Source: JBDGYW01 sp964580055
GTDB lineage: Bacteria; Gemmatimonadota; Gemmatimonadetes; Gemmatimonadales; GWC2-71-9
Assembly: GCA_964580055.1 (NCBI GenBank)
Contig: CAZOJI010000011.1
Location: 1-64,000, forward strand
Direction of reading: 5' to 3'
DNA: 64,000 nucleotides
Under the pieces are notes generated by a model. That model saw only the letters and a program-made list of their open reading frames with translations, had not been told where the DNA came from and did not search any database. A program made the translations under genes and the position numbers. Positions 41,812-50,978 of this stretch are shown in pieces; position 1 is the stretch's first letter; each line of letters opens with the position of its first letter.

Positions 41812-43017
41812 ATGGGCCAGTTGGTTAAACCGCATGGTTCGGAGACGTTGAACCCATTGTACGTTGCGGACGATGCAAAGCGTGCCGAGTTGCTGAAGGA
41901 AGCGGAAGGGCTACCCAAATTGCTCGTCTGCTCTCAGGCAGCTGCCAACGCGGTGATGCTTGGTTCAGGGTATTTCAACCCGCTCAAGGGTTACATGAGT
42001 CTCGCCGATTCGATTTCCGTTGCCGAGAACATGAAGACGACCGATGGTCTCTTCTGGCCGGTTCCGATAGTCAACGTGGTGGCCGATGCCTCGGCCGTCG
42101 AAGGAGCGAAGCGCATCGCGCTGTTGGATCCAAACGTCGCCGGAAAGCCGGTGATCGCGATTCAAGATGTCGAGTCGGTCGACGTGGCCACCAAAGAGCA
42201 GATGACGAAGATGGCGGAGAAGGTCTTCCACACCACCGACGCGGAGCACCCCGGTGTGCAGAACTTCATATCGGCGGGCAACACATTCGTTGCTGGCCCG
42301 ATCCAGGTGCTCAGCTATTCGTATTTCGCGGCTGACTTTCCAGAGACTTTCCGCACCGCGGTACAGATTCGCAAGAAGATCGAGGAAGACGGCTGGTCGA
42401 AAGTCGTTGCGTTCCAGACGCGTAATCCCATGCACCGTGCTCACGAGGCGCTAGTCAAGATGGCGATGGAGCGGACCGGTGCTGACGGTGCGGTGATCCA
42501 CATGTTGCTCGGCAAGCTGAAGAAGGGTGACATTCCGGCCGACGTACGTGACGCGGCCATCCGCAAGATGGTTGAACTATACTTCGAGCCGAATACCGTC
42601 GAGATCACCGGTTACGGTTATGACATGCTCTACGCCGGCCCCCGCGAGGCGGTGCTGCATGCGGTGTTCCGCCAGAACATGGGAGCTTCGCACCTCATCG
42701 TCGGCCGCGATCACGCTGGAGTCGGTGACTACTACGGGCCGTTCGAAGCGCAAGAGATCTTCAAGACGGAGGTCCCCGAAGGCGCCCTGGAGATCGATAT
42801 CTTCGAGGCGGACCACACGGCCTATTCAAAGGTGGTCGGGGATGTGATCATGATGTGTGAGGCGCCGGAAGGTCACAAGAAGGAGGACTTCGTGCTCCTT
42901 TCAGGCACCAAGGTTCGCGAGATGCTGGCCAACGGCGAGGAACTGCCGCAGGAGTTCGCAAGGCCTGAGGTGGCGCACATTCTGATGGGCTACTATCAGT
43001 CACTGCAGAAGGGCTGA
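41812..43017 (+). CDS. sat: Sulfate adenylyltransferase (ATP sulfurylase)
   Basis: 401 residues of the homo-oligomeric ATP sulfurylase, which activates sulfate to APS. FQTRNPMHRAHEALVK carries the HxxH nucleotide motif; GRDHAGVGDYYGPFEAQ is the second active-site loop; LSGTKVREMLANGEELP is near the C-terminus. No APS kinase domain is fused. The ATG at 41812 has GAAAGGAAGGAAAAG upstream and the typical N-terminus LVKPHGSETLNPLYV; the longer frame from 41749 is an artefact. Position between qmoC and dsrC completes the pathway in one block. Confidence 0.95.
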   Translation: MGQLVKPHGSETLNPLYVADDAKRAELLKEAEGLPKLLVCSQAAANAVMLGSGYFNPLKGYMSLADSISVAENMKTTDGLFWPVPIVNVVADASAVEGAKRIALLDPNVAGKPVIAIQDVESVDVATKEQMTKMAEKVFHTTDAEHPGVQNFISAGNTFVAGPIQVLSYSYFAADFPETFRTAVQIRKKIEEDGWSKVVAFQTRNPMHRAHEALVKMAMERTGADGAVIHMLLGKLKKGDIPADVRDAAIRKMVELYFEPNTVEITGYGYDMLYAGPREAVLHAVFRQNMGASHLIVGRDHAGVGDYYGPFEAQEIFKTEVPEGALEIDIFEADHTAYSKVVGDVIMMCEAPEGHKKEDFVLLSGTKVREMLANGEELPQEFARPEVAHILMGYYQSLQKG

Positions 43018-43114
43018 GTGAACAGAGGACCGCTGGGTTGGCTCTGATTTCTGTGGACGGAGACCAGGACCGACCGGTCAAGTTAGTTTACGCGGGCATG
43101 ATTTGTTCCGAGTC

Positions 43115-43423
43115 ATGTCCGAGAGGGAAGGGAGTCGGGGGACAGCTTGGGCTCTGGCTGAAATTCTCGCCGGCTCCCTCGGTGAATGCATGGCGATGAT
43201 GGTGCAGAACTGCTCCGGCACGCCTGGATACACCGAGGGCGACGTGGTGTTTCCGGTGACATTGGAGTTGGGGGAAGAGGCGAAACGTGAGGGAGGCTTC
43301 GCCGCCGACTTGAAGTTGCCTGATCGGTCGCTGTACGAGAATTGGGCACCGTCAGGACTGTCGCTGAGTCATGTTTGGTCAGCGGGCACTGATCGTATCG
43401 CCCAGGATATTGAATTGAGTTAG
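43115..43423 (+). CDS. Hypothetical protein between sat and dsrC
   Basis: A frame of 102 residues opening MSEREGSRGTAWALAEIL and containing MAMMVQNCSGTPGYTEGD. I do not recognise a family, and no clear ribosome binding site precedes the ATG at 43115 (43103 is an alternative). In its favour, codon use looks coding (many GNN codons), it fills an otherwise empty 480-base gap, and it is on the operon strand. The opposing minus-strand frame looks less protein-like. Treat as tentative. Confidence 0.45.
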   Translation: MSEREGSRGTAWALAEILAGSLGECMAMMVQNCSGTPGYTEGDVVFPVTLELGEEAKREGGFAADLKLPDRSLYENWAPSGLSLSHVWSAGTDRIAQDIELS

Positions 43424-43448
43424 TTGGTTGGGTAAACGCACTCTGGCT

Positions 43449-43476
43449 GGTCGTTTGCGCCGGCGAGCGCAAGACC
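43449..43476 (+). promoter_or_regulatory. Leader hairpin ahead of dsrC
   Basis: GGTC-GT-TTGCGC, six-base loop, GCGCAA-GACC: ten pairs with a two-base bulge, 22 bases before the dsrC ATG. The ribosome binding site GGAGGAG lies after it and stays open. It may stabilise a processed dsrC mRNA, since DsrC is usually made in excess over DsrAB; this role is inferred. Confidence 0.4.
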
Positions 43477-43498
43477 GCAAAGAAAATGGAGGAGACTG

Positions 43499-43816
43499 AT
43501 GGCAGAGGTTGAGCTTGGTGGCAAGATGATGGAAATCGATGAGGACGGCTTCATCCAGGATCCGGATCAGTGGGACGAGGCCGTTGCCGCCGATTTGGCT
43601 AAGACGGAAGGCGTCGACGAACTCACTGATGATCACTGGAAGCTCGTGAACTACTTGAGAGAGTACTACCTCGAGTTCAACATGGCACCGATGATCCGCA
43701 AACTTTGTAAGGCAACTGGTTTCAAGCTCAAGGAGATCTACGATTTGTTCCCGAGTGGCCCGGCGAAAGGTGCCTGTAAGGTGGCAGGTCTTCCAAAGCC
43801 GACTGGCTGCGTATGA
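43499..43816 (+). CDS. dsrC: DsrC, sulfur carrier substrate of dissimilatory sulfite reductase
   Basis: 105 residues of the DsrC/TusE/RspA family. The flexible C-terminal arm GACKVAGLPKPTGCV holds both redox cysteines (Cys93 and the penultimate Cys104, eleven residues apart), which marks genuine DsrC as opposed to TusE forms that keep only the last one. DsrAB loads sulfite-derived sulfur between these cysteines as a trisulfide, later reduced by DsrMKJOP. MAEVELGGKMMEIDEDGFIQ is the usual start. The gene lies upstream of dsrMKJOP rather than apart from it. Confidence 0.95.
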   Translation: MAEVELGGKMMEIDEDGFIQDPDQWDEAVAADLAKTEGVDELTDDHWKLVNYLREYYLEFNMAPMIRKLCKATGFKLKEIYDLFPSGPAKGACKVAGLPKPTGCV

Positions 43817-43954
43817 TTGAAACGGCGCGGGCTCGAAAACCTGCGCCGTCGTTCAGAAATGGTTCTGTACTGATTGGAACCGCGACAGGCTGTAGGCCGA
43901 TTGCTCGATTGGTGGGGCGGCTCGGTCCGTACGGTGACGGTAGGGAGATGAGTG

Positions 43955-44512
43955 ATGACGTTCAGGGAGGCGCTCGAAGGAAAGAAAGAGCAGATCGTAG
44001 CAAGGTGGCTCGATGCAGCGCTCTCCCTGTACGCCCGAGATGCTTCTGCCGCTTTCGCTCGACAGAAGGATCGTTTTGCCAATCCGGTCGGCCACAGTCT
44101 GCGTGAAGGTACGCTGGCGATCTTCGAGGCACTTCAGGACGACACTGGCGCCACGACGATCCGCCAGCATCTGGTCGAAATCATCAAGATCAGGGCGGTC
44201 CAGCAGTTTACGGCTTCCGAGGCCTTGAGCTTCTTCTTCACGCTCAAGGACATTGTGAGAGAGGAAGTCTCGAACGATCTTCGCGGAGCAAGCGAGCTGC
44301 AGGACTGTGTGATGTTCGAGAGAAGGGTCGACGAGGTCGCCTTGGCTGCATTCGACGTGTATGCTGAGTGCCGCGAAAAGGTGTTCGAATTGAGAGGCAA
44401 TGAGATGAAGCGCAGGGTTTCTTGGATCGTCGACAAACTGAACAAGCGTGGCAACGGTCTGGAGCCGTTTGACACCGATCGAGAACGAGAAGAAGAGAAT
44501 CCGAAGGCGTGA
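43955..44512 (+). CDS. RsbRD N-terminal (sensor globin-like) domain protein
   Basis: 185 residues dominated by an RsbRD_N helical domain: LEGKKEQIVARWLDAALSLY, KDRFANPVGHSLREGTLAIFE and AVQQFTASEALSFFFTLKDI. This domain often precedes dsrM in sulfate reducers and is presumed to sense a signal or bind heme, without proof. A GTG at 43952 or the ATG at 43955 could start it. It ends 22 bases before dsrM. Two more RsbRD-type proteins occur at 60900 and 61463 in this window. Confidence 0.82.
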   Translation: MTFREALEGKKEQIVARWLDAALSLYARDASAAFARQKDRFANPVGHSLREGTLAIFEALQDDTGATTIRQHLVEIIKIRAVQQFTASEALSFFFTLKDIVREEVSNDLRGASELQDCVMFERRVDEVALAAFDVYAECREKVFELRGNEMKRRVSWIVDKLNKRGNGLEPFDTDREREEENPKA

Positions 44513-44534
44513 ACGTACTACGAGAGGATCTCCG

Positions 44535-45524
44535 ATGAACGTAGTTCTTTCCCTGGCATTCGTAGGCGGCCTTTTTCTGATAGGCATGCTTGGCGGAGTG
44601 CCGGGATTGGGGTGGCTGTTTGGTGTCGTGCTGCCTTACGCGGCGCTTGCGTTGTTCCTCGGCGGTATGGTCTACCGTGTTCTGAAGTGGGCGAACGTCC
44701 CCGTTCCGTTCCGCATTCCAACTACCTGCGGCCAGCAAAAGACGCTACCCTGGATAAGACACGACAAGATCGAGAATCCACACAACTCTCTGAACGTTTT
44801 GGGCAGGATGGCATTGGAGATCTTGTTCTTCAGGTCACTGCTCAGGAACACGAAGTCGAAGTTGGTGGAAGGAGGTAGGGTCGTCTACGGGACCGATCTC
44901 TGGCTCTGGATTGCAGCTTTGGCTATGCACTGGTCACTGCTGTTCATCTTGATCAGACACCTTCGACTGATGGTGTCTCCGGTACCGGGTTTCGTTACGT
45001 TGATGGAGAGGATCGACGGTTTCCTCGAGATCGGGCTCCCGGTGTTCTTCATCACGACGATACTGTTCCTAGCCGCATTGACGTTCTTGTTGTTCCGGAG
45101 ATTCGTGACCCCCCAGCTGCGTTACATATCTCTGGTGAACGACTATGTGCCATTGTTCCTGCTTCTCGGTATCGGGATTACGGGATTCTGGATGAGGCAT
45201 TTGGGCAAGACAGATGTTCCGGCAATCAAGGAATTGACCTTGGGCCTGACACACTTTTCGCCGGTCGTTCCAGAGACGATCAGCCCGGTTTTCTACGGGC
45301 ACCTTTTCCTGGTCTCTGTTTTGTTGGCTTACATCCCGTTCGGCAAGATCACGCACATGGCCGGCGTATTCCTCAGCCCGACGAGAAGCATGGCCAACAA
45401 CAACCGGGCAGTTAGGCACATCAACCCCTGGGACTACCCTGTGAAACTGCATCCGTACGACGAGTACGAAGATGAACTCAGGGACAAGATGAAGGCGGCC
45501 GGGATTCCGGTCGAGAAGGAATAG
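44535..45524 (+). CDS. dsrM: DsrM, membrane cytochrome b subunit of DsrMKJOP
   Basis: 329 residues with an extra N-terminal helix and a five-helix NarI-like cytochrome b domain: LWLWIAALAMHWSLLFILIRHL and SPVFYGHLFLVSVLLAYIPFGKITHM supply histidines for two hemes b. It oxidises menaquinol and hands electrons to DsrK. GAGGATCTCCG precedes the ATG at 44535, and the conserved sequence begins there; the frame upstream to 44448 lies inside the RsbRD gene. DsrM pairs with dsrK two bases on. Confidence 0.93.
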   Translation: MNVVLSLAFVGGLFLIGMLGGVPGLGWLFGVVLPYAALALFLGGMVYRVLKWANVPVPFRIPTTCGQQKTLPWIRHDKIENPHNSLNVLGRMALEILFFRSLLRNTKSKLVEGGRVVYGTDLWLWIAALAMHWSLLFILIRHLRLMVSPVPGFVTLMERIDGFLEIGLPVFFITTILFLAALTFLLFRRFVTPQLRYISLVNDYVPLFLLLGIGITGFWMRHLGKTDVPAIKELTLGLTHFSPVVPETISPVFYGHLFLVSVLLAYIPFGKITHMAGVFLSPTRSMANNNRAVRHINPWDYPVKLHPYDEYEDELRDKMKAAGIPVEKE

Positions 45525-45526
45525 CG

Positions 45527-47188
45527 ATGTCGACGCCAGACGAACCTGATTATTACAAGAAGGAAGACCTCCTCAATATCAGTACCGAGCCGCCGCCGAC
45601 AGGGTGGATGGAAACGCCTGTGGACTTCAGGCGGGGCACCTACATCTATCCCGGCAAGGCGAAGAACCTGAAGGTGGTCGACCTGCCCAACCCGAGGGAA
45701 TGGGCGGTTACCGACGCTGACTGGAAATTGCAGGACGATTGGAAGAAGATCGTCCTGGATGGGATGGCTGAACGTCTCAAGAGATTTCGGTCTTTCAGGA
45801 TCTTCATGGATACCTGTGTCCGTTGTGGCGCATGCGCCGACAAGTGCCACTTCTTCATCGGAAGCGGGGACCCCAAGAACATGCCCGTTCTCAGGGCGGA
45901 GCTGCTCAGGTCGATCTATAGGAAGGATTTCACGGCTTTGGGCAGAGTCTTCGGCAAGCTCGCCGGAGGGCGCGAACTCACGGAGGACGTAATCAAGGAG
46001 TGGTTCTACTACTTCTACCAATGCACCGAATGCCGCCGGTGCTCCGTCTTCTGTCCCTACGGTATCGATACCGCCGAAGTCACGATGATCGGTCGCGAGC
46101 TGCTCGGGCTGCTGGGGCTATACGTCAACTGGGTCATCGAGCCAGTAGCCAACTGCTTCCGGCTGGGCAATCACCTCGCCATCCAACCGCACGGGCTGGT
46201 GGACACGCTGGATTTCATGGCCGATGACATAGAGGAGAGCACGGGCATACGCGTGGACATCCCCATCAACAAGAAGGGTGCGGAGATCTTGTTCGTCACT
46301 CCGTCCGGCGACTTCGTGGCCGACCCTGGGATCTACACGTGCATGGCCTACATGCTGCTGTTCCACGAACTCGGCATCGACTACACGTGGAGCACCTACG
46401 CTTCGGACGGCGGCAACTTCGGGCTGTTCACGTCCCACGAGATGATGAAACGTCTCAACAACAAGATCTACGCGGAAGCCAAGCGACTCGGCGTCAAATG
46501 GATCTTGGGTGGCGAGTGCGGTCATATGTGGCGGGTGATCAATCAGTACATGGATACGATGAACGGCCCCGCCGATTTCCTGGAGGTTCCCAAGTCGCCG
46601 ATAACCGGGACGGTGTTCGAGAACGCTCGGTCCACCAAGATGATACACTTGATGGAGTTCACCGCCGACCTGATAAGGCACGGTAAGCTCAACATCGATC
46701 CGGCCAGGAACGATCACATTCGGGTGACACTGCACGATTCGTGTAATCCCGCGCGCGCCATGGGCATCTTCGAAGAGCCCCGTTATGTGATCAAGAGCGT
46801 GTGCAATAACTATTTCGAAATGCCGGAGAATACCATACGTGAGCAGACGTTCTGTTGTGGCGGAGGCGCCGGTTTGGGAACCGACGAGAATATGGAGATG
46901 CGCCTGCGCGGGGGGCTACCGAGGGGCAGCGCCGTGAAGTACGTGCAGGATAAACACGGAGTAGATTTCCTCGCCGCAATGTGTGCGATCGACAGGGCGA
47001 CGCTGGTTACGGTGTGCGACTACTGGGCCCCCGGAGTCAAAGTCACCGGCATCAGCGAGCTCGTAGCCAACGCCATGACGTTTACGGGACAGAAGAAGCG
47101 CACCGAGAATTTGCGCCTGGAGGAGATTCCCGCATGGGTAGCGGAAGCCGAAGAAGAGGAGAGCAATGGAGGCGGCACCGATGAGTGA
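45527..47188 (+). CDS. dsrK: DsrK, HdrD-like iron-sulfur subunit
   Basis: 553 residues. Two ferredoxin motifs, CVRCGACADKCHFFIGSGDP (near 97) and CTECRRCSVFCPYGID (near 166), are followed by an HdrD-like catalytic domain with FCCGGGAGLGTDEN near 443, the CCG motif that binds a noncubane [4Fe-4S] cluster. It is the presumed site of reduction of the DsrC trisulfide. DsrK and DsrM form the conserved core of the complex in all organisms with dsrAB. Its stop overlaps dsrJ by eight bases. Confidence 0.94.
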   Translation: MSTPDEPDYYKKEDLLNISTEPPPTGWMETPVDFRRGTYIYPGKAKNLKVVDLPNPREWAVTDADWKLQDDWKKIVLDGMAERLKRFRSFRIFMDTCVRCGACADKCHFFIGSGDPKNMPVLRAELLRSIYRKDFTALGRVFGKLAGGRELTEDVIKEWFYYFYQCTECRRCSVFCPYGIDTAEVTMIGRELLGLLGLYVNWVIEPVANCFRLGNHLAIQPHGLVDTLDFMADDIEESTGIRVDIPINKKGAEILFVTPSGDFVADPGIYTCMAYMLLFHELGIDYTWSTYASDGGNFGLFTSHEMMKRLNNKIYAEAKRLGVKWILGGECGHMWRVINQYMDTMNGPADFLEVPKSPITGTVFENARSTKMIHLMEFTADLIRHGKLNIDPARNDHIRVTLHDSCNPARAMGIFEEPRYVIKSVCNNYFEMPENTIREQTFCCGGGAGLGTDENMEMRLRGGLPRGSAVKYVQDKHGVDFLAAMCAIDRATLVTVCDYWAPGVKVTGISELVANAMTFTGQKKRTENLRLEEIPAWVAEAEEEESNGGGTDE

Positions 47189-47561
47189 CAAGGGCAAGAT
47201 CATTGGCGGGTTGGTCGTCTTTCTCGTTTTGGTGACCTACCCACTGTGGCATACCGTTGCTGCAGGAGGAGATGCGACAATGCCCGAACTCGAGTACCCG
47301 GTTTCCGCCACCGAGTGCATCGAAGACACCGAGTACATGCGTGCAAGCCACATAGATATGCTGAATGACTGGCGCAACGCCTTGGTTAGAGATGGTGAAG
47401 TAGAGTACACATCATCTTCGGGTGAACAGTATACGATGAGTCTTACTGGCACGTGCATAGATTGTCATGACAACAAGGAAGCCTTCTGCGACAGGTGTCA
47501 CGACTTCTCCAACGTGACACCTACATGCTGGGACTGCCACGTCGTGCCGGGGGGGAACTGA
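47181..47561 (+). CDS. dsrJ: DsrJ, triheme cytochrome c
   Basis: 126 residues. A single N-terminal helix (IIGGLVVFLVLVTYPLW) tethers a periplasmic domain with three CxxCH motifs close together at the C-terminus (CIDCH, CDRCH, CWDCH). In characterised DsrJ one heme has unusual His/Cys ligation. It is the periplasmic redox part of DsrMKJOP together with DsrO. The ATG at 47181 is inside the end of dsrK, so expression is coupled. Confidence 0.92.
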   Translation: MSDKGKIIGGLVVFLVLVTYPLWHTVAAGGDATMPELEYPVSATECIEDTEYMRASHIDMLNDWRNALVRDGEVEYTSSSGEQYTMSLTGTCIDCHDNKEAFCDRCHDFSNVTPTCWDCHVVPGGN

Positions 47562-47564
47562 GCG

Positions 47565-48371
47565 ATGGATGAGAGTAGACGCGGCTTCCTGAAGAAGGCC
47601 GGCAAGACGGCGCTCGGGCTTGGTTGGGGCTTGCCGCTTCTGAACACGGCGTGCTCAGAGCCGGGAGAACACGATCACCATATTCCGCTGCGCTCAGACA
47701 ACCAGTGGGCGATGGTTGTCGATGTTGAGAAATGCCGGCAGGAAGAGGTGAGGCGAGCCTGTGTAGAGGCTTGCAGGTTGGCGCACAATGTCCCGTCGAT
47801 TCCCGAGCCGGACGATGAGATCGACTGGATATGGGAAGAGGAGTACAAACACGTATTCCCCGAGCAGGTGCATGATCATACACCCGAGTCGCTGGGGGAC
47901 GCGCCGGTGTTGGTGCTGTGCAACCACTGCACGAATCCGCCCTGCGTCAGGGTTTGTCCCACTCAAGCGACCTGGAAGCGGGAGACGGATGGAATCGTAA
48001 TGATGGACATGCACCGCTGCATCGGTTGCCGCTACTGTATGGCTGCCTGCCCTTACCAGGCCCGCAGCTTCAATTGGCGCGACCCTCGCCCGTTCATCGA
48101 TACAGACGCGGACGGAGATTTCAGGTCCGACTATCCCACTCGTACAAAGGGGGTCGTCGAGAAATGCAACTTCTGCGCGGAGCGACTCCGCATCGGACTG
48201 CTGCCCGCATGTGTCGAGGCGGCGAATTCGGTTGAGGGTGTTGAAGGGGCTATGGCGTTCGGCGATCTGACCGATCCGAACTCGGACGTGACGCGGCTCC
48301 TTGATGAGAATCACACCATCAGCAGGCGCGTCGGCCTAGGGACCGGCCCCAACGTCTATTACATCGTCTAA
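47565..48371 (+). CDS. dsrO: DsrO, Tat-exported periplasmic ferredoxin
   Basis: 268 residues. MDESRRGFLKKAGKTALGLGWG is a twin-arginine signal, so the protein folds with its clusters before export. The mature part has ferredoxin motifs near 45-65, CNHCTNPPCVRVCPTQATWK, CIGCRYCMAACPYQARSF and CNFCAERLRIGLLPACVEAAN, sufficient for up to four [4Fe-4S] clusters, one with nonclassical spacing. It links DsrJ and DsrP. Three bases separate it from dsrJ. Confidence 0.93.
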   Translation: MDESRRGFLKKAGKTALGLGWGLPLLNTACSEPGEHDHHIPLRSDNQWAMVVDVEKCRQEEVRRACVEACRLAHNVPSIPEPDDEIDWIWEEEYKHVFPEQVHDHTPESLGDAPVLVLCNHCTNPPCVRVCPTQATWKRETDGIVMMDMHRCIGCRYCMAACPYQARSFNWRDPRPFIDTDADGDFRSDYPTRTKGVVEKCNFCAERLRIGLLPACVEAANSVEGVEGAMAFGDLTDPNSDVTRLLDENHTISRRVGLGTGPNVYYIV

Positions 48372-48414
48372 CGCCTTTCAGGGTTAGAATTGTGAGAACC
48401 GAGAGGTAGAACAT

Positions 48415-49575
48415 ATGCTGCAGGATGCATTCCGAGGGGGACGGCGATATTGGGCACTGGTGGGCTTCTGGGGTGTGCTGATCGTCATCGGGGTTAGCAC
48501 TTGGGCCTACCAGCTGAGTGAGGGATTGCATATCACCGCAATGACCCAGCAGATCACCTGGGGGATGTACATTGCCCAACTCACCTTCATGGTAGGTATC
48601 GCAGCGTCAGCCGTAATGGTAGTGCTGCCATATTATCTGCATGACTACAAGGCCTTCGGCAAAATGGTGATCATCGGCGAGAGCCTGGCTGTGTCGTCGG
48701 TGCTGATGTGCATGCTGTTCGTGTTCGTCGATTTGGGCCAGCCGTCCCGCGGTGCGAACATCATACTGCATCCCACGCCCAATTCGGTGATGTTCTGGGA
48801 TATGTTGGTGCTGTCCGGATATCTGTTACTGAACCTCGTCATTGGTGCGGTTACGTTCGAGGCTGAGCGCAAGGGAGTGCCGCCACCGAAATGGGTCAAG
48901 CCGCTCATATACCTTTCCATTCCCTGGGCGGTGAGCATTCACACGGTAACGGCGTTTCTCTATTCCGGGTTGGAGGCGCGCACCTTTTGGATGACGGCGA
49001 TCCTCGCTCCACGATTCCTTGCCTCGGCGTTCGCTACCGGACCCAGCCTGCTGATCTTACTGGCCCTGATTCTCAGGCGCTTCACGACCTTTGACGCCGG
49101 AAAAGAGGCGATTCAGAAGCTGGCAATGATCGTGGCATACGCTGTCGCGGTCAACCTGTTCTTCCTGCTGGTCGAGCTGTTCACTGTTGTCTACAGCAGC
49201 ATCCCGCATCACACGGATGGTTTCCGCTATATGTTCTTCGGGCTTGAGGGTAAGAACACTATTGCACCGGCGATGTGGGTTGGTCAGGCGATCGGACTGT
49301 TCTGTTTGGTAGCGTTGTGGATACCCAAAGTGCGCGCAAACGAGAAATTTCTCGCGGTGCTCGCAGTGGGAGTAATACTGTCGCTTTGGCTAGAGAAGGG
49401 TGTGGCCATGGTGGTTGTCGGTTTCATCCCGGCACCTCTCGGGGAGGTGAGCGAATACATTCCCACGCTCCCCGAGTATTTGATTACAATTGGAGTTTAT
49501 TCCATTGGATTCTTGCTGCTAACGATGTTCTACAAGATCATAACGACCGTAAGAGAGAGATTGGGACCGGCATAG
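48415..49575 (+). CDS. dsrP: DsrP, NrfD-family integral membrane protein
   Basis: 386 residues, mostly ten hydrophobic helices of the NrfD/PsrC type with no heme. QQITWGMYIAQLTFMVGIAAS and DLGQPSRGANIILHPTPNSVMFWD are conserved among NrfD proteins, the latter near the quinone site. It exchanges electrons between menaquinone and DsrO and may contribute to proton motive force. GAGAGGTAGAACAT precedes the ATG. It ends the dsrMKJOP block. Confidence 0.93.
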   Translation: MLQDAFRGGRRYWALVGFWGVLIVIGVSTWAYQLSEGLHITAMTQQITWGMYIAQLTFMVGIAASAVMVVLPYYLHDYKAFGKMVIIGESLAVSSVLMCMLFVFVDLGQPSRGANIILHPTPNSVMFWDMLVLSGYLLLNLVIGAVTFEAERKGVPPPKWVKPLIYLSIPWAVSIHTVTAFLYSGLEARTFWMTAILAPRFLASAFATGPSLLILLALILRRFTTFDAGKEAIQKLAMIVAYAVAVNLFFLLVELFTVVYSSIPHHTDGFRYMFFGLEGKNTIAPAMWVGQAIGLFCLVALWIPKVRANEKFLAVLAVGVILSLWLEKGVAMVVVGFIPAPLGEVSEYIPTLPEYLITIGVYSIGFLLLTMFYKIITTVRERLGPA

Positions 49576-49695
49576 GAATAGCCACACGCGGCTTCCTGTG
49601 TGTTTTTTGATAGATGTGGTGTATGGAAGTGAGTGGAAGTAAGGAGTAAAGCAGACATTAACTAACGCCATCATTCCAAGCGGAGAGGAAACAAC

Positions 49696-50913
49696 ATGGC
49701 AGATTCAGGTAACAATGGCACTCCGTTGCTGGACGAACTGGAAAAGGGACCCTGGCCCAGCTTCGTTACGCAGATCAAGGAGGCAGCCGAAACGAAGGAG
49801 TCGTCCGCGGCTCTGTTGAGATTGCTGGAGCGTTCGTACGGTGAGAAGATCGGCCACTGGAAGCACGGCGGCATCGTGGGTGTGATGGGTTACGGTGGCG
49901 GCGTCATCGGCCGGTACAACGATCTGCCGGAGGATTTCCCGGAGATCGCCCATTTCCACACGATGCGCATCAACATGCCGACGGGTTGGTTCTACACCTC
50001 AGATGCGTTGCGCACGGTGTGTGACATCTGGGACAAACATGGTTCTGGTCTGACCAACATGCACGGATCGACCGGTGACATCATTCTGCTCGGCACGTCC
50101 ACGGACGAATTGGAGCCTACGTTCCAAGAGTTGGCGCAGAACGGTTTCGATATTGGTGGCTCGGGCTCCGACCTGCGGACGCCGAGCGCGTGCAATGGCA
50201 TGGCGCGGTGTGAGTGGGCATGCTACGACACACTGGCTGCCTGTTACGACTTGACTCAGGAGTTCCAGGACGAGCTGCATCGGCCCGCTTTCCCATACAA
50301 GTTCAAGTTCAAGTTTGCTGGATGCCCGAACGACTGCGTTGCGTCGGTGGCGAGAGCCGATCTGTCGGTCATCGGAACCTGGCGTGACGAGATCCAGATC
50401 GATCAGGCAGAGGTGAAGGCTGCTGAAGAAGCTGGACTGGACATACTCAGGGACGTTTGCTTCAACTGTCCGACGAGGTGCATCGAGTGGGACGGCGAAA
50501 AGCTCGAGATCGACGATTCGAACTGCGTGAAGTGCATGCACTGCATCAACGTGATGCCGAAAGCTCTGCGCCCCGGCAAGGACAGGGGTGCGACGATCAT
50601 GCTCGGCTCCAAGGCGCCGATTGTGGAAGGTGCGATGCTGTCATCGGTTATCGTTCCGTTCATGAAGATGGAGCCTCCCTTTGAGGAACTCAAAGACCTG
50701 ATCGAGAGGATCTGGGATTTCTGGGCTGAGAACGGCAAGAACCGGGAACGCTGTGGCGAGTTGATGCAGCGCATCGGCCTCGGGAATTTCCTGGAAGAGA
50801 TCGAGGTGGATCCGATTCCCCAAATGGTTGCACATCCCAGGGACAATCCTTTCATCTTCTTCGAGGATTACTATGAAGAAGGCGATGAGGATGAGGAAGA
50901 AGATGAAGAATAG
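49696..50913 (+). CDS. dsrA: Dissimilatory sulfite reductase, alpha subunit
   Basis: 405 residues. The siroheme-[4Fe-4S] motif begins near residue 166 (SACNGMARCEWACYDT, then FAGCPNDCVASVARAD), and a ferredoxin insertion has CFNCPTRCIEWDGEKL and CVKCMHCINVMPKAL. The C-terminal acidic tail (DEDEEEDEE) is long. With DsrB it reduces sulfite by six electrons in two steps, ending on DsrC. Reverse (oxidative) DsrAB cannot be excluded by these motifs; phylogenetic placement would decide. It has its own 120-base upstream gap, so an internal promoter is possible. Confidence 0.95.
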   Translation: MADSGNNGTPLLDELEKGPWPSFVTQIKEAAETKESSAALLRLLERSYGEKIGHWKHGGIVGVMGYGGGVIGRYNDLPEDFPEIAHFHTMRINMPTGWFYTSDALRTVCDIWDKHGSGLTNMHGSTGDIILLGTSTDELEPTFQELAQNGFDIGGSGSDLRTPSACNGMARCEWACYDTLAACYDLTQEFQDELHRPAFPYKFKFKFAGCPNDCVASVARADLSVIGTWRDEIQIDQAEVKAAEEAGLDILRDVCFNCPTRCIEWDGEKLEIDDSNCVKCMHCINVMPKALRPGKDRGATIMLGSKAPIVEGAMLSSVIVPFMKMEPPFEELKDLIERIWDFWAENGKNRERCGELMQRIGLGNFLEEIEVDPIPQMVAHPRDNPFIFFEDYYEEGDEDEEEDEE

Positions 50914-50978
50914 AGCTGCTGGGCGAGACTCTCGGCATGCGAACATGAGACTAATTGTACCAATGGGGAGATAGAGCG

